NCBI RefSeq assembly: GCF_014649375.1
Contig: NZ_BMSX01000005.1
Location: 62,001 to 126,000 of the forward strand
Reading direction: 5' to 3'
DNA from: Streptomyces aurantiogriseus
Lineage (GTDB): Bacteria; Actinomycetota; Actinomycetes; Streptomycetales; Streptomycetaceae
DNA length: 64,000 nucleotides
The stretch's first letter is position 1. The number at the start of each line of letters is the position of its first letter. The translations under genes and the position numbers were made by a program. The notes under the pieces are model-generated. The model searched no databases. It worked only from the letters and a program-made list of their open reading frames with translations, and was not told the DNA's origin. Below are positions 35,673-44,230 of the stretch, piece after piece.

Positions 35673-36275
35673 TTATCGGGAGAAGGCGGCCACGACGTCC
35701 TGGGTGGTGACGTTCTCGCCCAGCAGCGTGAAGGTGTCCAGGGCGGCCTGGTGCGCCTCGTCGTTGGCCGCCGAGCACGCGTCGGAGACGATGAGGCTGC
35801 GGTAGCCGTGGTTGACCGCCTCGCGGGCGGTGCCCTGGACGGAGTGGTCGGTGGCGACCCCGGAGAGGACGACGGTGTCGATGCCCTTCCCGCGCAGGAT
35901 CCCGTCGAGGTCGGTGCCGTGGAAGCCGGTGAGGCGGGTGTGGGTGATGACCAACTCGCCGGGCTCGGGGCTGAGTTCCTCGATGAGATCAGCGCCGCGC
36001 GTTCCGTCGACGAGGGCCTTGCGCTCTTCCACCAGGGCCAGCAGAGGGCAGTTGATGATCAGATCGGTGTAGCCGGGCCGGAAGGCCGTCCGGATGTGGA
36101 TCACGGAGGCTCCCGCCGCTCGGGCCGCCCGGGTGAACAGCCCGTTCTTGGCGATGACGCCGTGCCGCTGCACGCCCTCCGCGAAGAACGGTCCGAAAGC
36201 ACCCTCGGGCGTCACGATGTCGTACTGCCAATGGATGTTGATCACGGCGGTACGGGCTGGATCGAACTCGGTCAT
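35673..36275 (-). CDS. Isochorismatase-fold protein with substituted catalytic triad
   Basis: The 200-residue protein has the cysteine-hydrolase/isochorismatase fold, but the expected Asp-Lys-Cys triad reads His15 (INIHWQYDI), His112 (ITHTRLTGFHGTD) and Ser145 (GVATDHSVQGTAREA). The structural motif around the cis-peptide (SGVAT) is kept. It therefore cannot work as a standard nicotinamidase or carbamoylase, and could be an altered hydrolase or a non-catalytic member. I chose the ATG at 36275 (GGAGG upstream). It is first gene of the minus-strand LLM run. Confidence 0.82.
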   Translation of the reverse strand: MTEFDPARTAVINIHWQYDIVTPEGAFGPFFAEGVQRHGVIAKNGLFTRAARAAGASVIHIRTAFRPGYTDLIINCPLLALVEERKALVDGTRGADLIEELSPEPGELVITHTRLTGFHGTDLDGILRGKGIDTVVLSGVATDHSVQGTAREAVNHGYRSLIVSDACSAANDEAHQAALDTFTLLGENVTTQDVVAAFSR

Positions 36276-36359
36276 GGTGTCCTCCGACTGGCAGGCCCGC
36301 GGGCGTCCGATTGACCGCTGAGCAACCATGTTTCAGATCGCAACACGACAGATCTCAAC

Positions 36360-36398
36360 TGTCAATAGAAATGTTTATTCTCAAGTTAGACATGTCTA
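36360..36398. promoter_or_regulatory. Divergent promoter region with TTGACA and palindrome TAGACATGTCTA
   Basis: On the minus strand TTGACA (36365-36360) lies 17 bases before a TGCGAT -10-like hexamer (36342-36337), upstream of the isochorismatase-fold gene. A perfect 12-bp palindrome TAGACATGTCTA covers 36387-36398. This is the only clearly AT-rich stretch between the minus-strand LLM run and the plus-strand reductase/FAH run, so it probably controls both. Confidence 0.55.
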
Positions 36399-36469
36399 TG
36401 TTACGTTCACATTGGCTCCCCAAGGACGTCGCCGGACGGTTCGCGCATGGCTGCGGTACCTGCGGTCCG

Positions 36470-36586
36470 GCCGCCGAGAGCCGATCCAGGAGGCTCCCAC
36501 TCGAATTGGGCCGCAGCAGGGAACTGTTCGCCGCCGAGGTGCTGCCTGCCGTGCGCGCCTTCAGCGACGACCTGGTCCCCGCCTGA
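36470..36586 (+). pseudogene. Possible C-terminal remnant of an LLM monooxygenase
   Basis: The last ~35 residues of this frame (RSRELFAAEVLPAVRAF then SDDLVPA) resemble the C-terminal helix of LLM monooxygenases; compare RSMDLFAEHVLPELRAW in the intact gene at 32448. No upstream part of such a gene remains. It precedes the flavin reductase, where an LLM gene would be expected. Confidence 0.5.
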
Positions 36587-36605
36587 CCGGAAAAGGACAC
36601 CCACA

Positions 36606-37148
36606 ATGGCATGGACATCATCGCCGGCCTCACAGAGCCGCTCTGCCGGGAGCAAGGCGCCCCTGGAAGCCACCCGTTTCCGCGAGGTCCTCTCCGCGGT
36701 GCCCACCAGCGTTGTCGTGGTGACCGCCATGGACCGCGGCGAGCCGGTCGGGCTGGCCGTCGGCAGCTTCCTCGCGGTGTCGTTGAATCCACCACTGGTC
36801 GGGTTTCTGCCCGCGGCGACGTCGACCAGCTTCCCACGGATACGACAGGCCGGCGCCTTCTGCGCGAACGTGCTGACCGTGAACCAGCAGCACGTTTCCC
36901 AGGCGTTCGCCACGAGTGGCGCCGACAAGTTCGCCGGCCTGTCCTGGCGTCCGGCACCGGTGACCGGCTCGCCGGTGCTGGAGGGAGTGGCGGCGTGGAT
37001 CGACTGCCGGATCACGACCCTGCACGAGGCCGGGGACCACTTCATCGTCATCGGTGAGGTCGCCGACCTCGATGCGGTACCGGGGGAGATACCGCTGGTG
37101 TTCCACCGTCGCCGCTATACGGCCGCCGCCGGGCCGGCCGCGGCTTGA
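36606..37148 (+). CDS. Flavin reductase (HpaC/ActVB family)
   Basis: The 180-residue split-barrel protein has TRFREVLSAVPTSVVVVTA, the flavin-binding AVGSFLAVSLNPPLVGF, and FCANVLTVNQQHVSQAF. These enzymes make free FMNH2/FADH2 with NAD(P)H for two-component monooxygenases. The likely partners are the LLM protein (32448) and the ACAD-fold protein (30198). The ATG at 36606 follows AAGGAC. It starts the plus-strand run that continues through FAH, acyl-CoA synthetase, acyl-CoA dehydrogenase and SDR. Confidence 0.9.
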   Translation: MAWTSSPASQSRSAGSKAPLEATRFREVLSAVPTSVVVVTAMDRGEPVGLAVGSFLAVSLNPPLVGFLPAATSTSFPRIRQAGAFCANVLTVNQQHVSQAFATSGADKFAGLSWRPAPVTGSPVLEGVAAWIDCRITTLHEAGDHFIVIGEVADLDAVPGEIPLVFHRRRYTAAAGPAAA

Positions 37149-37230
37149 ACGCCCTGAACCTCGCCGGACGTTGGGTGCGTCGGTCGCGGCTGACAGCGCG
37201 TCGCGGCTCACAGTGCAGGGAGAATCGCAG

Positions 37231-37416
37231 ATGTTCGTCCGTATCACCGATGACCCCGACCGGCCGGTCTCACGGGAGGACTCCGACGACTCAGGGCGGT
37301 TCCACGTCGAAGTCGTCGGCCTCGACACGGCGCGGTTGCGCGCCGCGGTCGAAGAGCACGGGCTCGGGCGGACACCTGACGCGGATCACGTCCGCACGCA
37401 TGGCAAGAGCGCCTGA
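37231..37416 (+). CDS. Small hypothetical protein (61 aa)
   Basis: An ATG at 37231 with AGGGAGA eight bases upstream opens a 61-codon, acidic, soluble frame (FHVEVVGLDTARLRAAVEE near the middle). I recognise no family. It sits between the flavin reductase and FAH genes on the same strand in the intact catabolic run. The good ribosome site and position support a real gene, but the length alone does not. Confidence 0.55.
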   Translation: MFVRITDDPDRPVSREDSDDSGRFHVEVVGLDTARLRAAVEEHGLGRTPDADHVRTHGKSA

Positions 37417-37483
37417 TCAGGCCGCGACTCGGCGTGACTCGTCCCGCTCGCTTCCGGCCAGGAATCCATGAGGAGAAGCACCG

Positions 37484-38353
37484 ATGAAGCTGCTCACGTA
37501 TCGCATCGGCGACAAGGTGTCGTTCGGCGTCCTCGCGGCCGACGGCGTCATCGACGGCGCCGAGACACTCGGCGGAGAGGCCACCTCGATCCGAGAACTC
37601 CTGGAACGCGATCTCACGGGCCGACTGGAGCGGCTCAGCGCGGGCCGCGAGGCCACCCACTCGCTGGCCGAGATCGAGTACCTCCCGCCGGTCCCGGACC
37701 CGGCGAAGATCCTTTGTGTGGGCGTCAACTACGTCGACCACCGCGAGGAGACGGGGCACGTCGACAAGCCCGAGCACCCCACCGTCTTCAGCCGCTTCGC
37801 CGACACCCAGGTCGGACACGAACAGCCCGTAGTCCATCCGCCGAACACGAGGCAGCTGGACTACGAGGGAGAGGTCGCGATCGTCATCGGACGTCATGTG
37901 TCGGTGATCGAGACGGACGCCGACGCACGGGCGGCGATCGCGGGACTGTCGTGCTACAACGACCTGAGCGCACGGGACTGGCAGTTGCACAACAGCCAGT
38001 GGCTGCCCGGCAAGAACTTCCGCGGCGTCGGTTCCTTCGGTCCGTACCTGGTCACGATGGACGAGTTCGACGACCTCGGATCGGTACGGCTCACCACCCG
38101 GGTCAACGGCGAGCTGCGGCAGGACGCCACACTGGACCAACTCGTCTTCGATTTCACGGCGATTCTGGGGTATGTCACCGGGTTCACCTCCCTGGCTCCC
38201 GGCGACGTGATCGCCACCGGAACTCCGGGCGGTATCGGACTGGCCGCGAACCCGCCGCGTCTCCTTGCGCCCGGCGACGTGACCGAGATCGAGGTGTCGG
38301 GGGTCGGGATCCTCCGGAACGAGGTCGTGGCAGCGCGGGAGGACTCGCGGTGA
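37484..38353 (+). CDS. FAH-family hydrolase/isomerase
   Basis: The 289-residue protein has the FAH fold: GVNYVDHREETG near residue 80, the metal Glu pair in LDYEGEVAIVIG (Glu128, Glu130), YNDLSARDWQ and the late GDVIATGTPGGIG. This is the common bacterial type acting on acylpyruvates, ureidoglycolate-like or ring-cleavage products. Its substrate is unknown. AGGAG precedes the ATG at 37484. It links the oxygenase part of the 30-42 kb block to the CoA-dependent part. Confidence 0.9.
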   Translation: MKLLTYRIGDKVSFGVLAADGVIDGAETLGGEATSIRELLERDLTGRLERLSAGREATHSLAEIEYLPPVPDPAKILCVGVNYVDHREETGHVDKPEHPTVFSRFADTQVGHEQPVVHPPNTRQLDYEGEVAIVIGRHVSVIETDADARAAIAGLSCYNDLSARDWQLHNSQWLPGKNFRGVGSFGPYLVTMDEFDDLGSVRLTTRVNGELRQDATLDQLVFDFTAILGYVTGFTSLAPGDVIATGTPGGIGLAANPPRLLAPGDVTEIEVSGVGILRNEVVAAREDSR

Positions 38354-38565
38354 ACCGCGGCCAAGGTGATCAGCGAGCGGAGCGGCATTCTGCGACTGCC
38401 GCGCGCCAGCACGGCAGTCGTTCCGTCTCCGACCGTCCCGCCTGACCCATCGCCAAAGGACCATATGGCGCGAGGCCTGCCGCCCGGCACATCTGAGGAC
38501 AACCTCGACCGGGTGACATCTCTCTTCAGCGGTATTGAAACCTCAGTAGCCCCGGAGGGCCTCAG

Positions 38566-40269
38566 GTGAACACATACCAAGACCTGCCGTGGCTGGCCCA
38601 CTACCGCCCAGGTCAGCCGGCCAGTATCGAGCCCGAGCACCACACCATGCTCGAGTTGTTCCGCGCGTCCGTCGCGCGCGCACCCGATCAGGTCGCGCTC
38701 CGCTACTTCGACGGCGAGGTCACCACCGGCCGACTCGACCAGGCGTCCGACGCGCTCGCGCTGGTCCTCCTGGAGAGCGGTTTCCAGCGCGGCGACCGGC
38801 TGGCCGTCTACGTGCAGAACGATCCGGGCTTCGTCATCGGTCTGCTCGGGGCGTGGAAGGCCGGCGGCGCCGCGGTCGCCATCAACCCGATGAACAAGGC
38901 CCGGGAACTGGAGTACCTGCTCGCCGACTCCGGCGCGAAGGCACTTCTTTGCCTGGACAGCCTGTACCGGGATATCGCGCGGGATGTCATCGCCGCCGGG
39001 CGGACGAGCGTCGAAACGGTGATCACCACCTCCGAACTGGACTGGCAGGCCCGCAACGACGAACGAGTGCTGCAGACACCACGCCTGCCCGCCGCCGACG
39101 GCACGCTCGACCTGCTGTCACTCATCGAGGTCCATGACGGACGCCGCCCCGGCGTGGTGCCCCCGCAACCGGATGACATCGCGGTGCTGACCTACACGTC
39201 GGGGACCACCGGCCGGTCCAAGGGCGCGATGAACACCCACCTCACGATGGTGTACGGCTGCTACAACTTCCGCGAGTGGCTCGGCCTCACCTCGGCCGAC
39301 AGTGTGCTCGGCATCGCCCCGCTGTTCCACATCACCGGTCTGGTCGGCCATGTCGGTCTGTCGCTGCTGCTGGCCTGCCCGCTTGTGCTCACCCATCGTT
39401 TCCATCCCGCGGTCATGCTGGACGCGCTGCGCGAACACCGCCCGACCTTCACAGTCGCCGCGATCACCGCGCTCACCCGGCTCGCCGAAGAGTCGAACAA
39501 GCCGGCAGAGGACTTCTCGTCGTTGCGGATCGTGTACTCCGGTGGCGCGCCGATCGCGCCCGCCGTCAATGACGCCTTCCAGGCCAAGACCGGGATCTAC
39601 ATCCACAACATCTACGGGCTGACCGAGACCAACTCGCCGACCCACGGGACACCACTCGGCGCCAAGGCGCCGGTCGACCCGACGTCGGGTGCGCTGTCCA
39701 TCGGGGTGCCGCTGTTCGGCACCGTCGCCCGCGTCCTGGACGACGACGGCGAGGAATGCGTGGTCGGCGCGGTCGGCGAGATCGCGATCAGCGGCCCCCA
39801 GGTGGTCCCCGGTTACTGGAATCGGCCCGAGGAAACCGCGGCGGCCTTTCCCGGCGGCGAACTGCGCACCGGCGACGTGGGCTTCATGGACGCGGACGGC
39901 TGGTTCTACCTCGTCGACCGCAAGAAGGACATGATCAACGCCTCCGGGTACAAGGTGTGGCCACGAGAAGTCGAGGATCTGCTGTACACCCACCCGGCGA
40001 TCCGGGAGGTGGCCGTGGTGGGAGTCCCCGACTCCTACCGCGGCGAGACCGTCAAAGCCTTCGTCTCGCTGCAGCCCGGCGCGACGGCGGCGCCGGAAGA
40101 ACTCATCCGGTACGCCAAGGACAACATGGCGGCCTACAAGTACCCCCGCCTCGTCGAGATCGTCGACGAGCTCCCCAAGACCGCGACGGGAAAGATCCTG
40201 CGGCGGCAACTCCGCGACAGCCCACCACAGGCAGGCACGGGCCCTGAGCCCGCCGACAAGAGGACGTGA
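38566..40269 (+). CDS. Acyl-/aryl-CoA synthetase (AMP-forming)
   Basis: The 567-residue ANL-superfamily enzyme has the P-loop-like LTYTSGTTGRSKGAM near residue 210, GLTETNSP, YLVDRKKDMINASGYKVWP near residue 450 and the catalytic Lys in KTATGKILRRQL near residue 540. It activates a carboxylic acid with ATP and CoA. With the next two genes (acyl-CoA dehydrogenase, SDR) it forms a beta-oxidation-like set. The GTG start has GGAGG seven bases upstream. The substrate class (fatty, cyclic or aromatic) cannot be told. Confidence 0.92.
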   Translation: MNTYQDLPWLAHYRPGQPASIEPEHHTMLELFRASVARAPDQVALRYFDGEVTTGRLDQASDALALVLLESGFQRGDRLAVYVQNDPGFVIGLLGAWKAGGAAVAINPMNKARELEYLLADSGAKALLCLDSLYRDIARDVIAAGRTSVETVITTSELDWQARNDERVLQTPRLPAADGTLDLLSLIEVHDGRRPGVVPPQPDDIAVLTYTSGTTGRSKGAMNTHLTMVYGCYNFREWLGLTSADSVLGIAPLFHITGLVGHVGLSLLLACPLVLTHRFHPAVMLDALREHRPTFTVAAITALTRLAEESNKPAEDFSSLRIVYSGGAPIAPAVNDAFQAKTGIYIHNIYGLTETNSPTHGTPLGAKAPVDPTSGALSIGVPLFGTVARVLDDDGEECVVGAVGEIAISGPQVVPGYWNRPEETAAAFPGGELRTGDVGFMDADGWFYLVDRKKDMINASGYKVWPREVEDLLYTHPAIREVAVVGVPDSYRGETVKAFVSLQPGATAAPEELIRYAKDNMAAYKYPRLVEIVDELPKTATGKILRRQLRDSPPQAGTGPEPADKRT

Positions 40270-40279
40270 CAGAGCAACC

Positions 40280-41497
40280 ATGGACTTCACGGAGACCGAG
40301 AAGATCCGGGATCTCAAGCTACGGGCCACCCGATTCCTGGACGAGTTCGTCATCCCCGCGGAACCGGTCTACGCGCAGCAGAAGACCGAGATCGGGCCGT
40401 GGGACACCCCGCCGGTCATGGCCGAGCTCAAGAAGGCCGCCCGTGACCGTGGTCTGTGGAACCTCTTCCTTCCCGGAGAGCGGGGCGCCGGCCTGACCAA
40501 CCTCGAGTACGCGCATGTCGCCGAGATCACCGGCCGCAGCCCGTGGATCATGCCGGAAGCGCTGAACTGCTCCGCGCCCGACACCGGCAACATGGAGATC
40601 CTCGCGCAGTTCGCCACGCCGTCCGTTCGCAAGCGGTGGCTCGAGCCCCTGCTCGACGGTGAGATCCGCTCCGTCTACTCGATGACCGAGCCCCAGGTCG
40701 CCAGTTCCGACGCGAACAACATCGATACCCGGATCACCGAGGACGAAGACGGGTTCCGGATCAACGGCCGCAAATGGTGGTCCAGCGGTGCGATGAGCCC
40801 CGCCTGCAAGGTCGCCATCGTGATGGGCCGCTCGAACCCGGGCGGAGAACGCCATCGCACCCACAGCATGGTCGTGGTCCCGCTCGACACTCCCGGAGTG
40901 GAAGTCCTGCGATCGACCAGTGTGTTCGGATACTCCGACAGCGGTCACGGCGGTCACGCCGAGATCGTCTACGACGACGTCCGGGTCCCTCGGGGGAACC
41001 TCCTGGGCGAGCTGCACGGCGGTTTCGCGATCGCCCAGGCGCGCCTCGGCCCCGGCCGGATCCACCACGCCATGCGCCTGGTCGGCATGGCGGAACGTGC
41101 CTTCGACCTGATGTGCACCCGAGCCCACGAGCGCATCCCCTTCGGTCAACCGCTCGCCGAGCAGGGCATCTTCCAGGACTGGGTGGCGGAAGCACGCATA
41201 CGTATCGAGACGACCCGCCTGCTGGTGCTGAAGACGGCCTGGCTGATGGACACCGTCGGCAACCGCGGCGCGGCGATCGAGATCTCGGGCATCAAGGTGG
41301 CCGCACCGCGGATGGCGACCTGGGTCATCGACCACGCGATCCAGGCTCACGGCGGCGGTGGCGTGAGCCAGGACTTTCCCCTCGCCGAGCTCTACGCCCA
41401 GGCGCGGATGCTGCGTATCGCGGACGGGCCCGACGAGGTCCACAAGATGTCCCTCGCGCGCCGCGAACTCCGCCGGTTCGCGCCGAATACCCCGTGA
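40280..41497 (+). CDS. Acyl-CoA dehydrogenase (ACAD10/11-like)
   Basis: The 405-residue enzyme has MTEPQVASSDANNI near residue 135, the flavin-contacting RKWWSSGAMSPACKV, GRIHHAMRLVGMAERAFDL near residue 255, and the C-terminal QAHGGGGVSQDFPLA. This layout is that of the ACAD10/11-like branch, where the catalytic base lies late in the helical domain. It introduces a 2,3-double bond in a CoA thioester. It starts 10 bp after the synthetase gene and is followed 43 bp later by an SDR, so the three are one transcription unit. Confidence 0.92.
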   Translation: MDFTETEKIRDLKLRATRFLDEFVIPAEPVYAQQKTEIGPWDTPPVMAELKKAARDRGLWNLFLPGERGAGLTNLEYAHVAEITGRSPWIMPEALNCSAPDTGNMEILAQFATPSVRKRWLEPLLDGEIRSVYSMTEPQVASSDANNIDTRITEDEDGFRINGRKWWSSGAMSPACKVAIVMGRSNPGGERHRTHSMVVVPLDTPGVEVLRSTSVFGYSDSGHGGHAEIVYDDVRVPRGNLLGELHGGFAIAQARLGPGRIHHAMRLVGMAERAFDLMCTRAHERIPFGQPLAEQGIFQDWVAEARIRIETTRLLVLKTAWLMDTVGNRGAAIEISGIKVAAPRMATWVIDHAIQAHGGGGVSQDFPLAELYAQARMLRIADGPDEVHKMSLARRELRRFAPNTP

Positions 41498-41540
41498 GTC
41501 GGACCTTGACACTTCACCCGTTCTCAGGAGAGAGCTCGCG

Positions 41541-42275
41541 ATGAACCTGTCGTTCGACTTCACCGGCCAGTCCGTGATCGTGACCGGCGGTGCGCGAGGT
41601 ATCGGTCTCGAACTCGGCCGATTCTTCGCGGACTCCGGTGCCGACGTCTTCCTCATCGACTACGACGGCGAGGAAGTCCGCAAGGCCGCGGCCGAGGTCG
41701 GAGCACGAGCCATCCCCGGTGACGTCAGCAGCACCGCGGACATCGACCAGGCCGTCGAGCAGGTCATCGCCGAGACCGGCCGGATCGACATCATCGTCAA
41801 CAACGCCGGAATCCTGCGCGACAAGGTCCTGTGGAAGCTCACGGACGACGACTGGGAGAGCGTCCTGGCCGTCCACGCCGGCGGCACCTTCCGACTGACC
41901 CGCGCCTGCGTTCCGCACTTCCGCGCCCGGGGCTACGGCCGCGTCGTCAACGTCACCTCCTACACGGGCCTGCACGGCAACACCGGTCAGGCGAACTACG
42001 CCACCGCCAAGGCGGGCATCATCGGGTTCACCAGGACCGCGGCCAAGGAACTGGCCCGGTTCGGAGTCACCGTCAACGCGATCTCCCCCAACGCCGAGAC
42101 CCGGATGGTCGCCTCCATCCCGGAGGACAAGAAGGCCGAACTGGCCTCAGGCATCCCGCTGGGCAGGTTCGGCGACGCTTCCGAGATGTGCGCCGCGGTG
42201 GGCTTCCTCGCCTCCCAGGAAGCGGGATACGTCACCGGCGTCGTACTGCCTGTCGACGGCGGGATCTCGATCTGA
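41541..42275 (+). CDS. Short-chain dehydrogenase/reductase (FabG-like)
   Basis: The 244-residue classical SDR has the cofactor motif TGGARGIG, NNAG at 87-90, and catalytic Ser140, Tyr153 and Lys157. An acidic residue after the second strand (LIDYDG) suggests NAD(H) preference. It probably oxidises a 3-hydroxyacyl-CoA produced downstream of the dehydrogenase. GGAGAG precedes the ATG. It ends one base before the stop of the convergent GntR gene. Confidence 0.93.
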   Translation: MNLSFDFTGQSVIVTGGARGIGLELGRFFADSGADVFLIDYDGEEVRKAAAEVGARAIPGDVSSTADIDQAVEQVIAETGRIDIIVNNAGILRDKVLWKLTDDDWESVLAVHAGGTFRLTRACVPHFRARGYGRVVNVTSYTGLHGNTGQANYATAKAGIIGFTRTAAKELARFGVTVNAISPNAETRMVASIPEDKKAELASGIPLGRFGDASEMCAAVGFLASQEAGYVTGVVLPVDGGISI

Positions 42276-42989
42276 TCAGGAGGCGCGTTCGATGTTCAGG
42301 GGAACCGACCGGATGGACTGTGCGCCCTGAAGAATCCGGTTGATCTCCGTCGCGCCGACGTGGATCACTTTGAGGACCGCCTCCCGTGCACGTTTCTCAT
42401 CGCGGGCCGCCATAGCGTCCAAAAGGACGTTGCGCCAGCGGACGTAAGCGGGGTCCAGGAAATTATCATCATGCAGCAGTCCGAAACTGAGAACTCGTTC
42501 CATATGCGTCGCCAAGGGCAGCACCATTTCCGTCATTACCGGATTGCCGCAAATCTGGACGAGGTAACGGATCGGGGCTGCCTTCAAATCAGGCTTGACT
42601 TCAGTCGCGGGACGTCCCGGCGCCGACCTGATCACCTTTTCACCCAACGTGGCGATCTGCTCGTCAGTGGCGTTGCGGATGATCAACACCACCAGCGACG
42701 GGGCGGTCAGTTCGAAGGCTTCGAGGATGTCCTGGACGCTCTGCAGCGTCATCGGCGTGACCTGCCAGCCCTTGCGCTTCACCGGGCGGACGAACCCGGC
42801 CGCCTCCAGGCGCTGCAGCGCCTGCATCGTCGGCGTCCGGCCCAGGCCGAGCGACTCCGCGAGCTCGGACGCCTTGATCCATGCCCCCGGCGCCAGTTCG
42901 CAGCTCACGATGGCCTCGCGGAGCGTCTCATAGGCCTTGTCGCTCATCGGCCGCGCCTTGCTCTGCCTGTCGTCCCCCTTCATCATCAT
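42276..42989 (-). CDS. GntR-family regulator, probable leaderless transcript
   Basis: The 237-residue protein has a GntR winged HTH (residues ~16-75; AYETLREAIVSCELAPGAWI, then RTPTMQALQRLEAAGFV) and an FCD-like helical domain. There is no ribosome binding site. A consensus TATAAT (43001-42996) ends seven bases before the ATG at 42989, so the message likely starts at the start codon. A 12-bp palindrome CCGTGTACACGG at 43011-43022 sits upstream of the -10. The gene is less GC-rich than its neighbours. It lies between the 30-42 kb block and the hpa operon and could serve either. Confidence 0.9.
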   Translation of the reverse strand: MMMKGDDRQSKARPMSDKAYETLREAIVSCELAPGAWIKASELAESLGLGRTPTMQALQRLEAAGFVRPVKRKGWQVTPMTLQSVQDILEAFELTAPSLVVLIIRNATDEQIATLGEKVIRSAPGRPATEVKPDLKAAPIRYLVQICGNPVMTEMVLPLATHMERVLSFGLLHDDNFLDPAYVRWRNVLLDAMAARDEKRAREAVLKVIHVGATEINRILQGAQSIRSVPLNIERAS

Positions 42990-42995
42990 GGCGGT

Positions 42996-43022
42996 ATTAT
43001 AAGCGAAGATCCGTGTACACGG
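42996..43022 (-). promoter_or_regulatory. GntR promoter: TATAAT -10 with CCGTGTACACGG operator
   Basis: The minus-strand -10 TATAAT is at 43001-42996. The perfect palindrome CCGTGTACACGG (43011-43022) overlaps the spacer/-35 zone, with a GT-n-TAC core typical of GntR/FadR sites. The arrangement predicts autorepression. Confidence 0.65.
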
Positions 43023-43228
43023 GACGGACTCCGCAGCCGACTTTTCGGCACTGCAATTCGTTCGAACTACGGCTTTCCCGCCGACCAAACTATGATATCG
43101 CTCCGCGTCTCCACGTGGCACTACCGGACTCGCCCCCCACCGCGTGGGAACTCATGTCCCACATCGCGGTCAGCGAGAACCGGTAGGCCAAAAAGGCCGC
43201 TGCGCCTTCGACTTGATGTTCCACGCGG

Positions 43229-44230
43229 TCAGCCGAGTCCGTCGGCCCCCACCTGGACGGCGGACTCGTCCAGCAGGGAGCTGCTCACCGGCTGCTGCCG
43301 CCCGTCGAGGTCGAGAACCGGGGTCGCCTCCTTGTACCAGGATTCGATCACCGCGTTGCCCCAGAAGTCGCGGCGGCGGTCGTCGTGGACGTTCCACCGG
43401 TACGTCTCGTGGTCCGGGTCGCCGGTGTAGTAGTCGGAGGTGTAGATCTCCACCCGGTGGCCGTCGGGATCGCGCAGGTAGACGTAGAAGGCGTTGGAGA
43501 CGCCGTGCCGGCCAGGCCCGCGCTCGATGTGCTTCTCCTCGTGCAGCGCGCCGAAGATGTCGGCGGTCCGCAGCACCTGGTGGGACTCGTGGGTGGCCAC
43601 CCCGAGGTGGTGCAGGCGGGGGCCCGCGCCACCGGTGAAGGCCACGTCGTGGACGGTCTGCTTGCGGTACATCCAGGCGGCGTACAGCTCGTGCTCGTCA
43701 CCCTCGATGGTCTCCGAGCAGCCGAAGCCGAGGGACCTGTAGTGGGCGTATGCGGCGGGGATGTCGGGGGTGCAGATGTTGAAGTGGTCGAGGCGTGCGA
43801 TCTGGGCGCCGCGGTGGAGGTCGTAACGCTGGATGAGGCGCTCACCACGCTCGATCTCGTGGAAGAACTCGACCGGGAAGCCGAGCGGGTCGACGACGCG
43901 TACGGCGTCTCCGACTCCGACCGTGCCCTCGCCCTTCTTCAACCGCTTGACGGGGCGGCCGAGTTCGGTGAAGAACTTCTCCGCCTTGTCGACGTCCTCC
44001 GTGGTGCGGACGCGGTAGGAGAGGTGGTCGAGCGCGGCGATGTCACCCTTGCGCAGCACGAGGGAGTGATGAGTGAGCTCGTCGGTCCCACGCAGGTAGA
44101 GCGAGTCGGCATTCTCGTACTGGACGTGGAATCCGAGCATGTCCACCCAGAACCAGCGGGCCTTGGCCAGGTCCGTGACGGCCAGTTGGGCGTAGGCGGA
44201 GCGGACGACGTCGGGTGCCGGGGTGCTCAT
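43229..44230 (-). CDS. hpaD: 3,4-dihydroxyphenylacetate (homoprotocatechuate) 2,3-dioxygenase
   Basis: The 333-residue type-I extradiol dioxygenase aligns with the Brevibacterium/Arthrobacter HPCD enzymes at a constant offset of six. Metal ligands His149, His208 and Glu261 match H155/H214/E267, and active-site His194 and Tyr251 match H200/Y257. The lid-forming tail (TYRWNVHDDRRRDFWGNAV) is present. It opens homoprotocatechuate to 5-carboxymethyl-2-hydroxymuconate semialdehyde. It is last in the hpa operon and overlaps hpaE by ATGA. Confidence 0.95.
   Translation of the reverse strand: MSTPAPDVVRSAYAQLAVTDLAKARWFWVDMLGFHVQYENADSLYLRGTDELTHHSLVLRKGDIAALDHLSYRVRTTEDVDKAEKFFTELGRPVKRLKKGEGTVGVGDAVRVVDPLGFPVEFFHEIERGERLIQRYDLHRGAQIARLDHFNICTPDIPAAYAHYRSLGFGCSETIEGDEHELYAAWMYRKQTVHDVAFTGGAGPRLHHLGVATHESHQVLRTADIFGALHEEKHIERGPGRHGVSNAFYVYLRDPDGHRVEIYTSDYYTGDPDHETYRWNVHDDRRRDFWGNAVIESWYKEATPVLDLDGRQQPVSSSLLDESAVQVGADGLG

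Noticed and set aside
36606..37148. Considered as a second hpaC
   Set aside because: It is far from hpaB and sits in a run with other monooxygenase-related genes. A dedicated hpaC lies at 49629.
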